Below, in pieces: positions 57,048-64,000 of a stretch of 64,000 nucleotides of DNA. How positions within the stretch are numbered: the first letter of the stretch is position 1; each line of letters opens with the position of its first letter. Origin of the DNA: Corynebacterium aurimucosum ATCC 700975 (GTDB lineage Bacteria > Actinomycetota > Actinomycetes > Mycobacteriales > Mycobacteriaceae). The notes beneath the pieces were generated by a model, which was not told the origin of the DNA, did not search any database, and saw nothing but the letters and a program-made list of their open reading frames with translations. Both the position numbers and the translations under genes were made by a program. The stretch is from NCBI RefSeq assembly GCF_007672725.1, contig NZ_VDTC01000001.1:248001-312000 (forward strand). The letters are read 5' to 3'.

Positions 57048-57521
57048 ATGTCCGCCGTCACCATTCCCGATTCCGTTAAGACCCGCAAGCGCTACATCAC
57101 CCTGGCCGATCTCTCCTCCTGCCTCATCATCCTGTCCCTCCCCCTGCAGTTCTGGGACTCCTTTACCTCACTCATGGTGGCCTGCCTCGGAACGCTGCTC
57201 ACCGCGCTGCTGACCGCCCGCCTGCGCGGAGCGATAGGTGCCGCAGACCTGCCCACGACGGAGCTCGATGAGTACCAAATGCAGCAGCACGTCGAAGCCC
57301 GCGACGACGGCCTCAAGTTCTCCCTCGCAGCACTCGTCATCTTGCTGCCAGTGACTGGCCTTATCGCCTGGGGTGCCCGAACCATGCCCATCATGGACGG
57401 CGTGTTCGTGTCCCAGCTCTACCTCAAGATCATCCTGCTGCTCATGGTGTGGGTGCCGTTCTCGGTGGCCCGTTCCCTGGCGGGAAAGATGAACCGCGAC
57501 GAGCTCATCTCAAAAGAATAA
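57048..57521 (+). CDS. small integral membrane protein paired with the XRE regulator
   Basis: A 157-residue protein with four hydrophobic segments: two near 20-60 (SSCLIILSLPLQFW, LMVACLGTLLTALLTA) and two near 95-140 (FSLAALVILLPVTGLIAWGA, LYLKIILLLMVWVPFSVARS). No catalytic motif is visible. ATG 57048 is 7 bp after the regulator stop. It may be the target or signal partner of the regulator. It ends 5 bp from the convergent dnaE2 stop. Confidence 0.7.
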   Translation: MSAVTIPDSVKTRKRYITLADLSSCLIILSLPLQFWDSFTSLMVACLGTLLTALLTARLRGAIGAADLPTTELDEYQMQQHVEARDDGLKFSLAALVILLPVTGLIAWGARTMPIMDGVFVSQLYLKIILLLMVWVPFSVARSLAGKMNRDELISKE

Positions 57522-57526
57522 ACCTC

Positions 57527-60500
57527 TTAGCGGAAATCCCGCGAGCCGCGCGAAAGGGCCTCGCCGAAGGCCAGCGGATCCAGCTGGTCCGCGGCAACGG
57601 TGACCGCCCCGGAGGCATTCTGCACGATGCCGCGCACGATGAGCGCGGGCGCCGTCCGAGCCGTCACCTTATCCCGAGCCCACAGGCCGGGCGTAACCAT
57701 CACGTTCATCAGCCCGGTCTCATCCTCTAGGCCGAAGAAGACCACACCGGCCGCGGTCTGTGGTCGCTGGCGGTGCGTGACCACCCCGGCGATGCGCACG
57801 CGGGTGCCATCCTCCACGCCCGGCAAATCCGCCGCCGATAGGATGCCGCGGGCCTGCAATTCCCCACGAACCTGCTCCATCGGCTGCTGGTTGTGGGTCA
57901 CGCCGGTGCTCGCCACGTCCGCCGCCATGAGCTCAAAAGCGCTCATCCCCGGCAAGGACGGCGCCTCAATCGCAGACAGCCCCGGCAGCATCCCTGCCCG
58001 TTCCGTTGCGGCCACGCCCGCCTGCCACAATGCCTGGCGGCGGTCCGCCCCAAAGACATCCAAGGCCCCCGCCACCGCGAGGGCCTCCACGTGATCGACG
58101 GTGAGGTCGGCGCGGCGGGAGAGATCGGGGACGTCGCCAAACGGCGCGGCCGCCTCAATGCGATCGGCGGCCTTGTTCCCTAATCCCTTGATGAGGCTAA
58201 GCCCCAGGCGGATGCGCGCTTGACCGTCCGCGCCCACCACCACGCGCGCCTCGCGGCCCGACTCGTTGACGCTGACCGGCAGCACCTCCACGCCGTGGCG
58301 GCGGGCGTCCTGAATAAGCGACTGCGGCGAGTAGAAACCCATCGGCTGCGCGCGCAACAAGCCAACGCAAAACTGCGCCGGGTAATAGCGCTTAAACCAC
58401 GCCGAAAAGTACACCAAGGAGGCGAAAGACTGCGAGTGGGACTCCGGGAAGCCGTAGGCGGCGAAGGCCACGATCTTGGCCCACAACTTGTCCGCCACTT
58501 CCCCGACGATCCCGTTGGTCTCCTCCAAGCCCTCATAAAAGCGCTGCTTGAGCGCCGCCATCTTGGCCGGCGAGCGTTTCGAGCCCATCGCGCGCCGCAG
58601 GTCATCCGCCTCCGCACCGCTGAACCCGGCGGCATCGACTGCAATCTGCATGAGCTGTTCCTGAAAGAGCGGAATTCCCAGTGTCTTGCCCAGGGACTTC
58701 TCTAGCACCGGGTGGTCATAGGTGACCGGCTCCTTACCATCGCGGCGGCGCAGATAAGGGTGCACCGACCCGCCCTGGATGGGGCCCGGCCGGATGAGCG
58801 CGACCTCCACTACAAGGTCGAAGAAGACCCGCGGCTTGAGCCTCGGCAGCGTGCTCAGCTGCGCTCGCGATTCCACCTGGAACACGCCCACCGCATCCGC
58901 GCGGCAGAGCATGTCATAGACTTCCACGTCAGCCAGATCCAACTCCCACAGGTTGACCACCCGGCCAGTACTCTCCTCCACCAAGTCCATCATGTGGTGC
59001 AGAGCTTCGAGCATGCCCAGGCCCAGCAGGTCGAACTTCACCAGCCCAGCTGCGGCGCAATCATCCTTATCCCATTGCAGCACCGAGCGGTTTTCCATGC
59101 GCGCCCACTCCACGGGCACGACATCCGCAATCGGCCGGTCGCACAGCACCATGCCGCCGGAGTGAATGCCCAGGTGGCGCGGCTGCCCTATAAACTGCTC
59201 GGCCAAGGATTCAACGTCCGAAGGCGCGGGCGCAATCCCCTTCGACCAGGCATCGGCCGAACCCTGCGGGTAGCCCAACGCGCGGGCGGCATCCCGCAAC
59301 GCCCCTTTGCGGCGGTACGTAATCACGTTCGCCACCTGCGCGGCGCGCTCGCGGCCATGCTTGGCGTAGACGTACTGGATAACCTCCTCGCGCCGCCCCG
59401 ATTCAATATCGATGTCAATATCCGGCGGGCCATCGCGGTCTGGGGAGAGGAAGCGCTCAAAGAGCAGGCCCGCGGAAATCGGCTCCGCATTCGTAATCCC
59501 CAGCGCGAAGCACACCGCCGAATTCGCCGCCGAGCCCCGCCCCTGGCACAGGATATTCTCCCGTTTACAAAAGTCCACGAGATCACACACGATGAGGAAG
59601 TAGCCGGGAAAGCCCAGCTGCTTCACTACGCCCAGCTCGTACCGCATCTGCTCCCACGCCCGCTCCCGAATCTCCTTAGGCCGCGTGGCATAGCGAACTG
59701 CCGCGCGCTCGAAGGTGAGGTGCTCTAGCCAGGACATCTCGGTATGGCCTTCCGGCACGTCGAAATCAGGCAGGTTTGGGGCCAGCGCCTCCCAGGTGAA
59801 GCTGCATTCCTCAAGGACGCGGACGGTTTCCGCGATGAGCTCGGGACGATCCGGAAACAGCTGCGCCATCTGTTCCCCGGAGCGCAGCCAGGACGAGCCC
59901 ATGGGGTGGGAGTTGGGGGAGGCGTCGGCAAGCGCGAGGCGTCTGGACAAGGCTTCTTTCGCGCCGGCCAGCCGCGCGTGTTGCCGCGTGGCGGCAGCTG
60001 GGCGGGTAGAAGCGATGGCGCGCGAAACCGGCAAGGAATCCAGCAGTAGGTGGTGGTCCGTGTCCTCCGGGAGCTGGGTACAGGCATACTCCAGAACCAT
60101 GCTGTCTATTTTTATTCCATCGACCAGAAGATCGAAATGCTCCGCCCACTCCCAGCCCACCAGGAACAGGCATTCATCCTGCAGCTGCTCGGCAATCTGC
60201 GCCAAGGGAGGATAGGACACGGCCCCCTTCTCCCCCGCCTCCATGTGGGCGCGGGCGATGAGCCGAGACAGGCGCCGATAGCCCTCCGGGGTGCGCGCCA
60301 AGACCGTCAGCGGGGCCGGATCCAGACTGAGCTCCGCACCAAAGACGGCGGGCAGCCCCACCTTGGCAGCAGCCTCCGCAAATTTCATGAGGCCATAGAA
60401 TCCATCCCTATCTACCAGCGCAATCCCCCGCAGGCCCAGCTCGACGGCGCGCGCCACGAGCTCCTCCGGCTCGGAGGCACCATGAAGGAAGCTATACGAG

Positions 60501-60664
60501 CTCACCGCATGCAGCTCCGCGAAGGGCACGGCGGAATGCCCAGCCTTCGGCCCCTCTGCCGCCCCCGGAAGGTGGTCCACCGGCACCGGGACGGGCCCTG
60601 GGCGGCCAGAGAGAATCCTCTCCACCCGGGACCACGACAGCGCCTCACCCCCATTGAATCTCAT
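57527..60664 (-). CDS. dnaE2: error-prone DNA polymerase
   Basis: Damage-induced C-family polymerase for translesion synthesis. 1045 residues. An N-terminal PHP domain (AELHAVSSYSFLHGASEPEE) and the polymerase palm (GRGSAANSAVCFALGIT, PPDIDIDIESGRREEVIQYV) are visible, then HPVLEKSLGKTLGIPLFQEQ and a C-terminal OB region. ATG 60664 (MRFNGGEALSW) fits the family length; the frame continues to 60799 without similarity. A LexA-type box overlaps the promoter. No imuA/imuB genes are seen beside it. Confidence 0.95.
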   Translation of the reverse strand: MRFNGGEALSWSRVERILSGRPGPVPVPVDHLPGAAEGPKAGHSAVPFAELHAVSSYSFLHGASEPEELVARAVELGLRGIALVDRDGFYGLMKFAEAAAKVGLPAVFGAELSLDPAPLTVLARTPEGYRRLSRLIARAHMEAGEKGAVSYPPLAQIAEQLQDECLFLVGWEWAEHFDLLVDGIKIDSMVLEYACTQLPEDTDHHLLLDSLPVSRAIASTRPAAATRQHARLAGAKEALSRRLALADASPNSHPMGSSWLRSGEQMAQLFPDRPELIAETVRVLEECSFTWEALAPNLPDFDVPEGHTEMSWLEHLTFERAAVRYATRPKEIRERAWEQMRYELGVVKQLGFPGYFLIVCDLVDFCKRENILCQGRGSAANSAVCFALGITNAEPISAGLLFERFLSPDRDGPPDIDIDIESGRREEVIQYVYAKHGRERAAQVANVITYRRKGALRDAARALGYPQGSADAWSKGIAPAPSDVESLAEQFIGQPRHLGIHSGGMVLCDRPIADVVPVEWARMENRSVLQWDKDDCAAAGLVKFDLLGLGMLEALHHMMDLVEESTGRVVNLWELDLADVEVYDMLCRADAVGVFQVESRAQLSTLPRLKPRVFFDLVVEVALIRPGPIQGGSVHPYLRRRDGKEPVTYDHPVLEKSLGKTLGIPLFQEQLMQIAVDAAGFSGAEADDLRRAMGSKRSPAKMAALKQRFYEGLEETNGIVGEVADKLWAKIVAFAAYGFPESHSQSFASLVYFSAWFKRYYPAQFCVGLLRAQPMGFYSPQSLIQDARRHGVEVLPVSVNESGREARVVVGADGQARIRLGLSLIKGLGNKAADRIEAAAPFGDVPDLSRRADLTVDHVEALAVAGALDVFGADRRQALWQAGVAATERAGMLPGLSAIEAPSLPGMSAFELMAADVASTGVTHNQQPMEQVRGELQARGILSAADLPGVEDGTRVRIAGVVTHRQRPQTAAGVVFFGLEDETGLMNVMVTPGLWARDKVTARTAPALIVRGIVQNASGAVTVAADQLDPLAFGEALSRGSRDFR
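59912..59936 (+). repeat. dispersed 25-bp motif, copy in dnaE2
   Basis: 24/25 identical to the ppc copy at 37162-37186. Coding strand reads ALADAS. Confidence 0.6.
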
Positions 60665-60681
60665 AGCCCCACACACTATAT

Positions 60682-60697
60682 TCGAACATGTATTCCA
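60682..60697 (-). promoter_or_regulatory. LexA-type SOS box upstream of dnaE2
   Basis: TCGAACATGTATTCCA has the perfect left half TCGAAC and a right half four of six like GTTCGA, the actinobacterial LexA consensus. On the minus strand it lies just upstream of TATAGT, the probable -10 of dnaE2. Confidence 0.65.
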
Positions 60698-60727
60698 GTC
60701 AAGGTTTTCGTTGAACGAATACTCGGA

Positions 60728-60743
60728 TAGACAAAGCGGTTCA
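60728..60743 (+). promoter_or_regulatory. McbR-like operator upstream of metQ
   Basis: TAGACAAAGCGGTTCA; its reverse complement is 15 of 16 identical to the metY operator TGAACCGCTTGGTCTA. It lies about 85 bp before the first metQ and 64 bp before the dnaE2 start on the other side. Confidence 0.65.
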
Positions 60744-60828
60744 ATCGTTGCTAGTTTTTCGTGCAGTGCATACTCCTGCGGTGATACGACTTGCCGCACA
60801 AACCAAGAAGGGACACTAGGAACCCACT

Positions 60829-61719
60829 ATGAGCATCCGTCGCGTACTTGCTGCCACCTCGGCAGCCGTCATCGCTGCAACTGGCCTGGTTGCTTGCTCC
60901 TCGGACTCCGCCGAGTCCGAGAACTCCGGTGAGGCCATTACCAAGGACTCCACCATCACCATCGGCACCACCGACGCCAACATGGAAGAGTGGGCCGTAT
61001 TCCAGGACCTGGCCAAGGAGGCCGGCTTCGACGTCAAGCTGGAAAACTTCGCCGACTACAACACCCCGAACCAGGCTCTGGACCAGGGCAAGCTGACGAC
61101 CAACAAGTTCCAGCACCTGAAGTTCCTGGCTGAATACAACAAGGGCAACGGCACCGACCTCGTCCCGCTGGCAGCTACCGAGATCTACCCGCTGGCCATC
61201 TACTGGAAGGACCACAAGGACCTCGGTGACGTCGAGGGCCAGGAAGTCGCCATCCCGAACGACTCCACCAACCAGGGCCGCGCCATCGGCCTGTTGGTCC
61301 AGGAAGGCCTGGTCACCCTCAAGGAGGGCAGCCCGCTGACCCCGACCCCGCTGGACATCGATGAGAAGAAGTCCAAGGTCAAGGTCACCCCGGTGGACGC
61401 TGCCCAGACCCCGGCCGCCTACGGCGAGGGCAAGCCTGCCGTTATCAACAACTCCTTCCTCGAGCGCGCCGGCATTGACCCGCAGTCTGCCGTTGCTCAG
61501 GATGACCCGGACTCCACCGAGGCCGAGCCTTACATCAACGTCTGGGCCGTGCGTGCCGACGACGCCGATAACGAAACCCTCCACGAGCTGGCCAAGCTGT
61601 GGAAGGACCAGAAGGTCACCGACGCGGTCCTGAAGTCCTCCGGCGACACCGCCGTGGCCGTGGACCGCTCCCAGGAGGAGCTCCAGGAGATTCTGGACCG
61701 CCTCGAGGAGCAGGTTTAA
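60829..61719 (+). CDS. metQ: methionine ABC transporter substrate-binding lipoprotein (first copy)
   Basis: Captures methionine outside the membrane for MetNI. 296 residues with a lipoprotein signal (LVAC, C23). The NlpA/MetQ fold is recognisable by TITIGTTDANMEEWAVFQDL, NFADYNTPNQALDQGKL, FQHLKFLAEYNKGNG and VAIPNDSTNQGRAIGLL. It is the first of two tandem paralogues. The operator at 60728 suggests repression by sulfur-amino-acid sufficiency. Confidence 0.93.
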   Translation: MSIRRVLAATSAAVIAATGLVACSSDSAESENSGEAITKDSTITIGTTDANMEEWAVFQDLAKEAGFDVKLENFADYNTPNQALDQGKLTTNKFQHLKFLAEYNKGNGTDLVPLAATEIYPLAIYWKDHKDLGDVEGQEVAIPNDSTNQGRAIGLLVQEGLVTLKEGSPLTPTPLDIDEKKSKVKVTPVDAAQTPAAYGEGKPAVINNSFLERAGIDPQSAVAQDDPDSTEAEPYINVWAVRADDADNETLHELAKLWKDQKVTDAVLKSSGDTAVAVDRSQEELQEILDRLEEQV

Positions 61720-61754
61720 GCAGCCTTCACTGACTAACTAGCAAAGGACGAATC

Positions 61755-62660
61755 ATGCGCATCCGCCGTCTCGTAGCAGCCGCTGTAGCTAGCCTCGCTG
61801 CCGCTACCAGCTTGGTCGCCTGCTCGTCTGCAAGCTCCGATTTCGCCGCTGGTACCGCCGAGGATCCCATCATCATCGGCACCACCGACGCCGAGCTTCC
61901 GGAGTGGGGCGTGCTCAAAGAGCTCGCTGCCAAGGAAGGCATCGAGATCGAGATGAAGAGCTTTACCGACTACGCCACCCCCAACCAGTCATTGGCTGAG
62001 GGGAGCACGGACACCAACAAGTTCCAGCACTTAAAGTTCCTCGCCGAGTACAACGTGGGCAACGGCACAAACCTTGTCCCAGTTGCGTCCACGCAGGTCT
62101 ACCCCATGCCTCTGTTCTGGAAGGGCCACGACAGCATCGACGGCATCGAGGGGCAGGACATCGCCATTCCGAATGACGCCACGAACCAGGGCCGCGCCAT
62201 CAACCTGCTGGCAGCCAACGGTTTGCTGAAGCTCAAGGAAGAGGGCAAGCTCACCCCGGATCCCGCCGATATCGACGAGTCCGCTTCCAAGGTGACCATC
62301 ACCCCGGTCGATGCCTCCCAGACTCCGTCCGCCTTCGGCGAAGGCAAGCCTGCCATCATCACCAACTCCTTCTTCAAGCGTGCGGGTATCAACCCGGCCG
62401 ACGCCGTGCTTTACGACGACCCGGAAAACCCCAACGCCGACCCGAAGATCCTGTTCGACCCCTACGTCAACGTGTGGGCTGTGCAGGAAAAGGACAAGGA
62501 CAATGAGAAGGTCAAGAAGCTGGCTGAACTTTACCTCTCCGATGAGGTGAAGGCCGCGGTGCAAGACACCACGGGTGGCACCACCATCTTCGTGGACAAA
62601 CCACAGTCAGAGCTTCAGAAGATTCTGGAGCGCTTGGAAGAGGAAGCCTCCTCTAGCTAA
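61755..62660 (+). CDS. metQ: methionine ABC transporter substrate-binding lipoprotein (second copy)
   Basis: A 301-residue paralogue of the preceding gene, 35 bp downstream, with the same lipobox (C23) and motifs (TTDAELPEWGVLKELAAKEG, IPNDATNQGRAINLL). The sequences are clearly related over their full length, yet diverged enough to suggest different ligands or affinities. A hairpin with T-run follows, so expression of metNI may be lower than of the binding proteins. A ribosome-binding site AAAGGA precedes the ATG. Confidence 0.93.
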   Translation: MRIRRLVAAAVASLAAATSLVACSSASSDFAAGTAEDPIIIGTTDAELPEWGVLKELAAKEGIEIEMKSFTDYATPNQSLAEGSTDTNKFQHLKFLAEYNVGNGTNLVPVASTQVYPMPLFWKGHDSIDGIEGQDIAIPNDATNQGRAINLLAANGLLKLKEEGKLTPDPADIDESASKVTITPVDASQTPSAFGEGKPAIITNSFFKRAGINPADAVLYDDPENPNADPKILFDPYVNVWAVQEKDKDNEKVKKLAELYLSDEVKAAVQDTTGGTTIFVDKPQSELQKILERLEEEASSS

Positions 62661-62673
62661 GCGAATCTCCCTC

Positions 62674-62714
62674 ACCCCCGCGCTCACGCTCGTTTGCGTG
62701 ACCCGGGGGATTTT
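62674..62714 (+). terminator. terminator or attenuator between the second metQ and metN
   Basis: CCCCCG (62675-62680) pairs with CGGGGG (62704-62709), and TCACGC (62684-62689) with GCGTGA (62696-62701), followed by ATTTTG. The two-part stem and short T-run suggest partial termination within the operon. Confidence 0.7.
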
Positions 62715-62766
62715 GCCCGTTACTCCCTGCTTATTCACTACACGGACACGTACAAAGGAAAACCAC

Positions 62767-63810
62767 GTGACTGAACACACTGGCGCCCACCAGGGCACCC
62801 GGATTGAATTCCGCAACATCACCAAAGTCTTTAAGAACAAGAAAACCACCACCACCGCACTCGATAATGTCTCCCTGACCGTCGAGCCCGGCGAGATCAT
62901 CGGCATCATCGGCTTCTCCGGCGCGGGCAAGTCCACGCTGGTGCGCATGATCAACGGCCTCGATAAGCCGACCTCAGGGCAGCTGCTTCTCGACGGCACC
63001 GACGTCGTCCCCCTCCCCGAATCCAAGTTGCGGGGCATTCGCCGCAACATCGGCATGATCTTCCAGCAGTTCAACCTCATGTCCTCGCGCACCGCGGCGG
63101 GCAACATTGAGTACCCGCTGAAGCTGCAGGGCGTCGAGAAGCAGGAGCGTAAAAAGCGCGTCCAGGAACTGCTGGAATTCGTCGGCCTGGCGGACAAGGG
63201 CGATAACTACCCGGAGCAGCTCTCTGGCGGCCAGAAACAGCGCGTCGGCATCGCCCGCGCCCTGGCTAATAACCCTTCCCTGCTGCTGGCGGATGAAGCC
63301 ACCTCAGCGCTCGACCCCACCACCACCCATGAGGTTCTCGACCTTCTGCGCAAGGTCAACCGCGATTTCGGCATCACCATCGTGGTCATTACCCACGAGA
63401 TGGACGTCGTGCGCTCCATCGCAGACAAGGTCGCCGTCATGGAAGGCGGCCACGTTATTGAGTCCGGCAGCGTCTACGAGGTCTTTTCCAACCCACAGAC
63501 CAAGGTGGCGGAGAAATTCGTGGCCACCTCGCTACGCAACACCCCGGACGTCGTCGAGGCCGATGACCTCTTGGCCCACGAGGGCCGCCTGTTCACCATC
63601 AACCTGACGGAGAAGTCCGGCTTCTTCGATGCCGCGGGCAAGCTCGCGGACGAGGGCGTGTCCATCGCTGTGGTCCACGGCGGTATCACCACCTTGCAAA
63701 AGCACTCCTTTGGCAAGATCACCGTCCGCCTCAACGGCCCGGACGCCGCCATCGAAGACTTCTACGCACACATGCAACGCACCACCGAGATTGAGGAGAT
63801 CCAACGATGA
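62767..63810 (+). CDS. metN: methionine ABC transporter ATP-binding protein
   Basis: 347-residue ATPase. Walker A GFSGAGKST, signature LSGGQKQRV, Walker B LLLADEATSALD and switch TITHEM are complete (ITHEMDVV). The C-terminal 80 residues are the NIL/ACT-like domain that senses methionine (FTINLTEKSGFFDAAGKLAD). GTG 62767 is preceded by AAAGGA. Its stop overlaps the metI start (ATGA). Confidence 0.95.
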   Translation: MTEHTGAHQGTRIEFRNITKVFKNKKTTTTALDNVSLTVEPGEIIGIIGFSGAGKSTLVRMINGLDKPTSGQLLLDGTDVVPLPESKLRGIRRNIGMIFQQFNLMSSRTAAGNIEYPLKLQGVEKQERKKRVQELLEFVGLADKGDNYPEQLSGGQKQRVGIARALANNPSLLLADEATSALDPTTTHEVLDLLRKVNRDFGITIVVITHEMDVVRSIADKVAVMEGGHVIESGSVYEVFSNPQTKVAEKFVATSLRNTPDVVEADDLLAHEGRLFTINLTEKSGFFDAAGKLADEGVSIAVVHGGITTLQKHSFGKITVRLNGPDAAIEDFYAHMQRTTEIEEIQR

Positions 63811-64000
63811 ACGTCACCTACCTCGCGCAGGCCAATTGGGACCGACTGGGCAGCACGCTTGTCGACGCCATCAAGGACACCCTCATCATGGTCGCCACGA
63901 CCCTGGTGCTCGCCGGCATCATCGGCCTCGTGCTGGGTATCCTGCTCTACACCACACGCCCGGGCGGCATCCTGCAGAACAAGCCCATCCACTTCGTCAT
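63807..64000 (+). CDS. metI: methionine ABC transporter permease, N-terminal part
   Basis: The first 64 codons of the membrane subunit; the remainder lies outside. One helix is visible (IMVATTLVLAGIIGLVLGIL). It overlaps metN by 4 bp. The position after metN and the MetI-like pattern make the identity clear. Confidence 0.9.
   Translation, partial: MNVTYLAQANWDRLGSTLVDAIKDTLIMVATTLVLAGIIGLVLGILLYTTRPGGILQNKPIHFV

Noticed and set aside
44840-63870. Other GCTTGTCGACGCC-like sequences as further copies of the dispersed motif
   Set aside because: They have one or more core mismatches and can be explained by ordinary Leu/Val-Asp-Ala codons.

Overview
This window is a chromosomal segment of a high-GC Corynebacterium. 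The evidence is the pyc, prpDBC, upp, trpS, icd, metYX, folD, dnaE2 and metQNI gene content, which also occurs in one broad neighbourhood in Corynebacterium glutamicum, together with many apparently leaderless genes and DtxR-, LexA-, PdxR- and McbR-type sites. I cannot fix the species. No rRNA, tRNA, CRISPR array or prophage was seen.

Layout. 1-2980: 5' part of pyruvate carboxylase (minus). 2981-9101: an accessory insertion holding a SHOCT membrane protein, a truncated ISL3-family transposase, a twice-frameshifted IS256-family transposase and a lower-GC ABC exporter pair. 9098-14216: the propionate (2-methylcitrate) operon prpDBC and its divergent regulator. 14337-28000: a flavoprotein disulfide reductase, an M20 amidohydrolase, upp, a small helical protein coupled to an NlpC/P60 protein, a degenerate adenosine-deaminase homologue, a D,D-carboxypeptidase, RDD and YihY membrane proteins, trpS, exonuclease III and an MFS exporter. 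28018-41189: monomeric icd, a PepSY protein, an M3 peptidase, an HNH protein, ppc, and the PLP genes pdxST with pdxR. 41193-44942: SigK/RskA-like regulators, a Met-rich mini-lipoprotein, a split dipZ and a metallo-beta-lactamase-fold protein. 44951-52324: metY-metX, a DUF3017 protein, folD, trmL, a secreted protease and a pyruvate kinase. 52378-57521: an iron-controlled feo locus, PH-domain membrane proteins and a regulator/membrane pair. 57527-64000: dnaE2 with a LexA-type box, then metQ-metQ-metN-metI, cut by the window end.

How it works together. Pyc and Ppc feed oxaloacetate, Icd and the methylcitrate cycle connect to the TCA cycle, and a pyruvate kinase acts on PEP. MetX and MetY make homocysteine and MetQNI imports methionine. 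A 16-bp operator-like sequence is shared by metY, metQ and, unexpectedly, the M20 amidohydrolase, which suggests one sulfur-amino-acid regulon including that hydrolase.

Most noteworthy signals: the shared 16-bp operator; a dispersed GC-rich motif inside unrelated genes, with near-identical 25-bp copies in ppc and dnaE2; an adenosine deaminase homologue without visible catalytic residues; a PdxR-type regulator without the PLP-binding lysine; an out-of-frame dipZ beside a SigK/RskA pair; and twelve genes whose start codon lies 6-8 nt after a -10-like hexamer.
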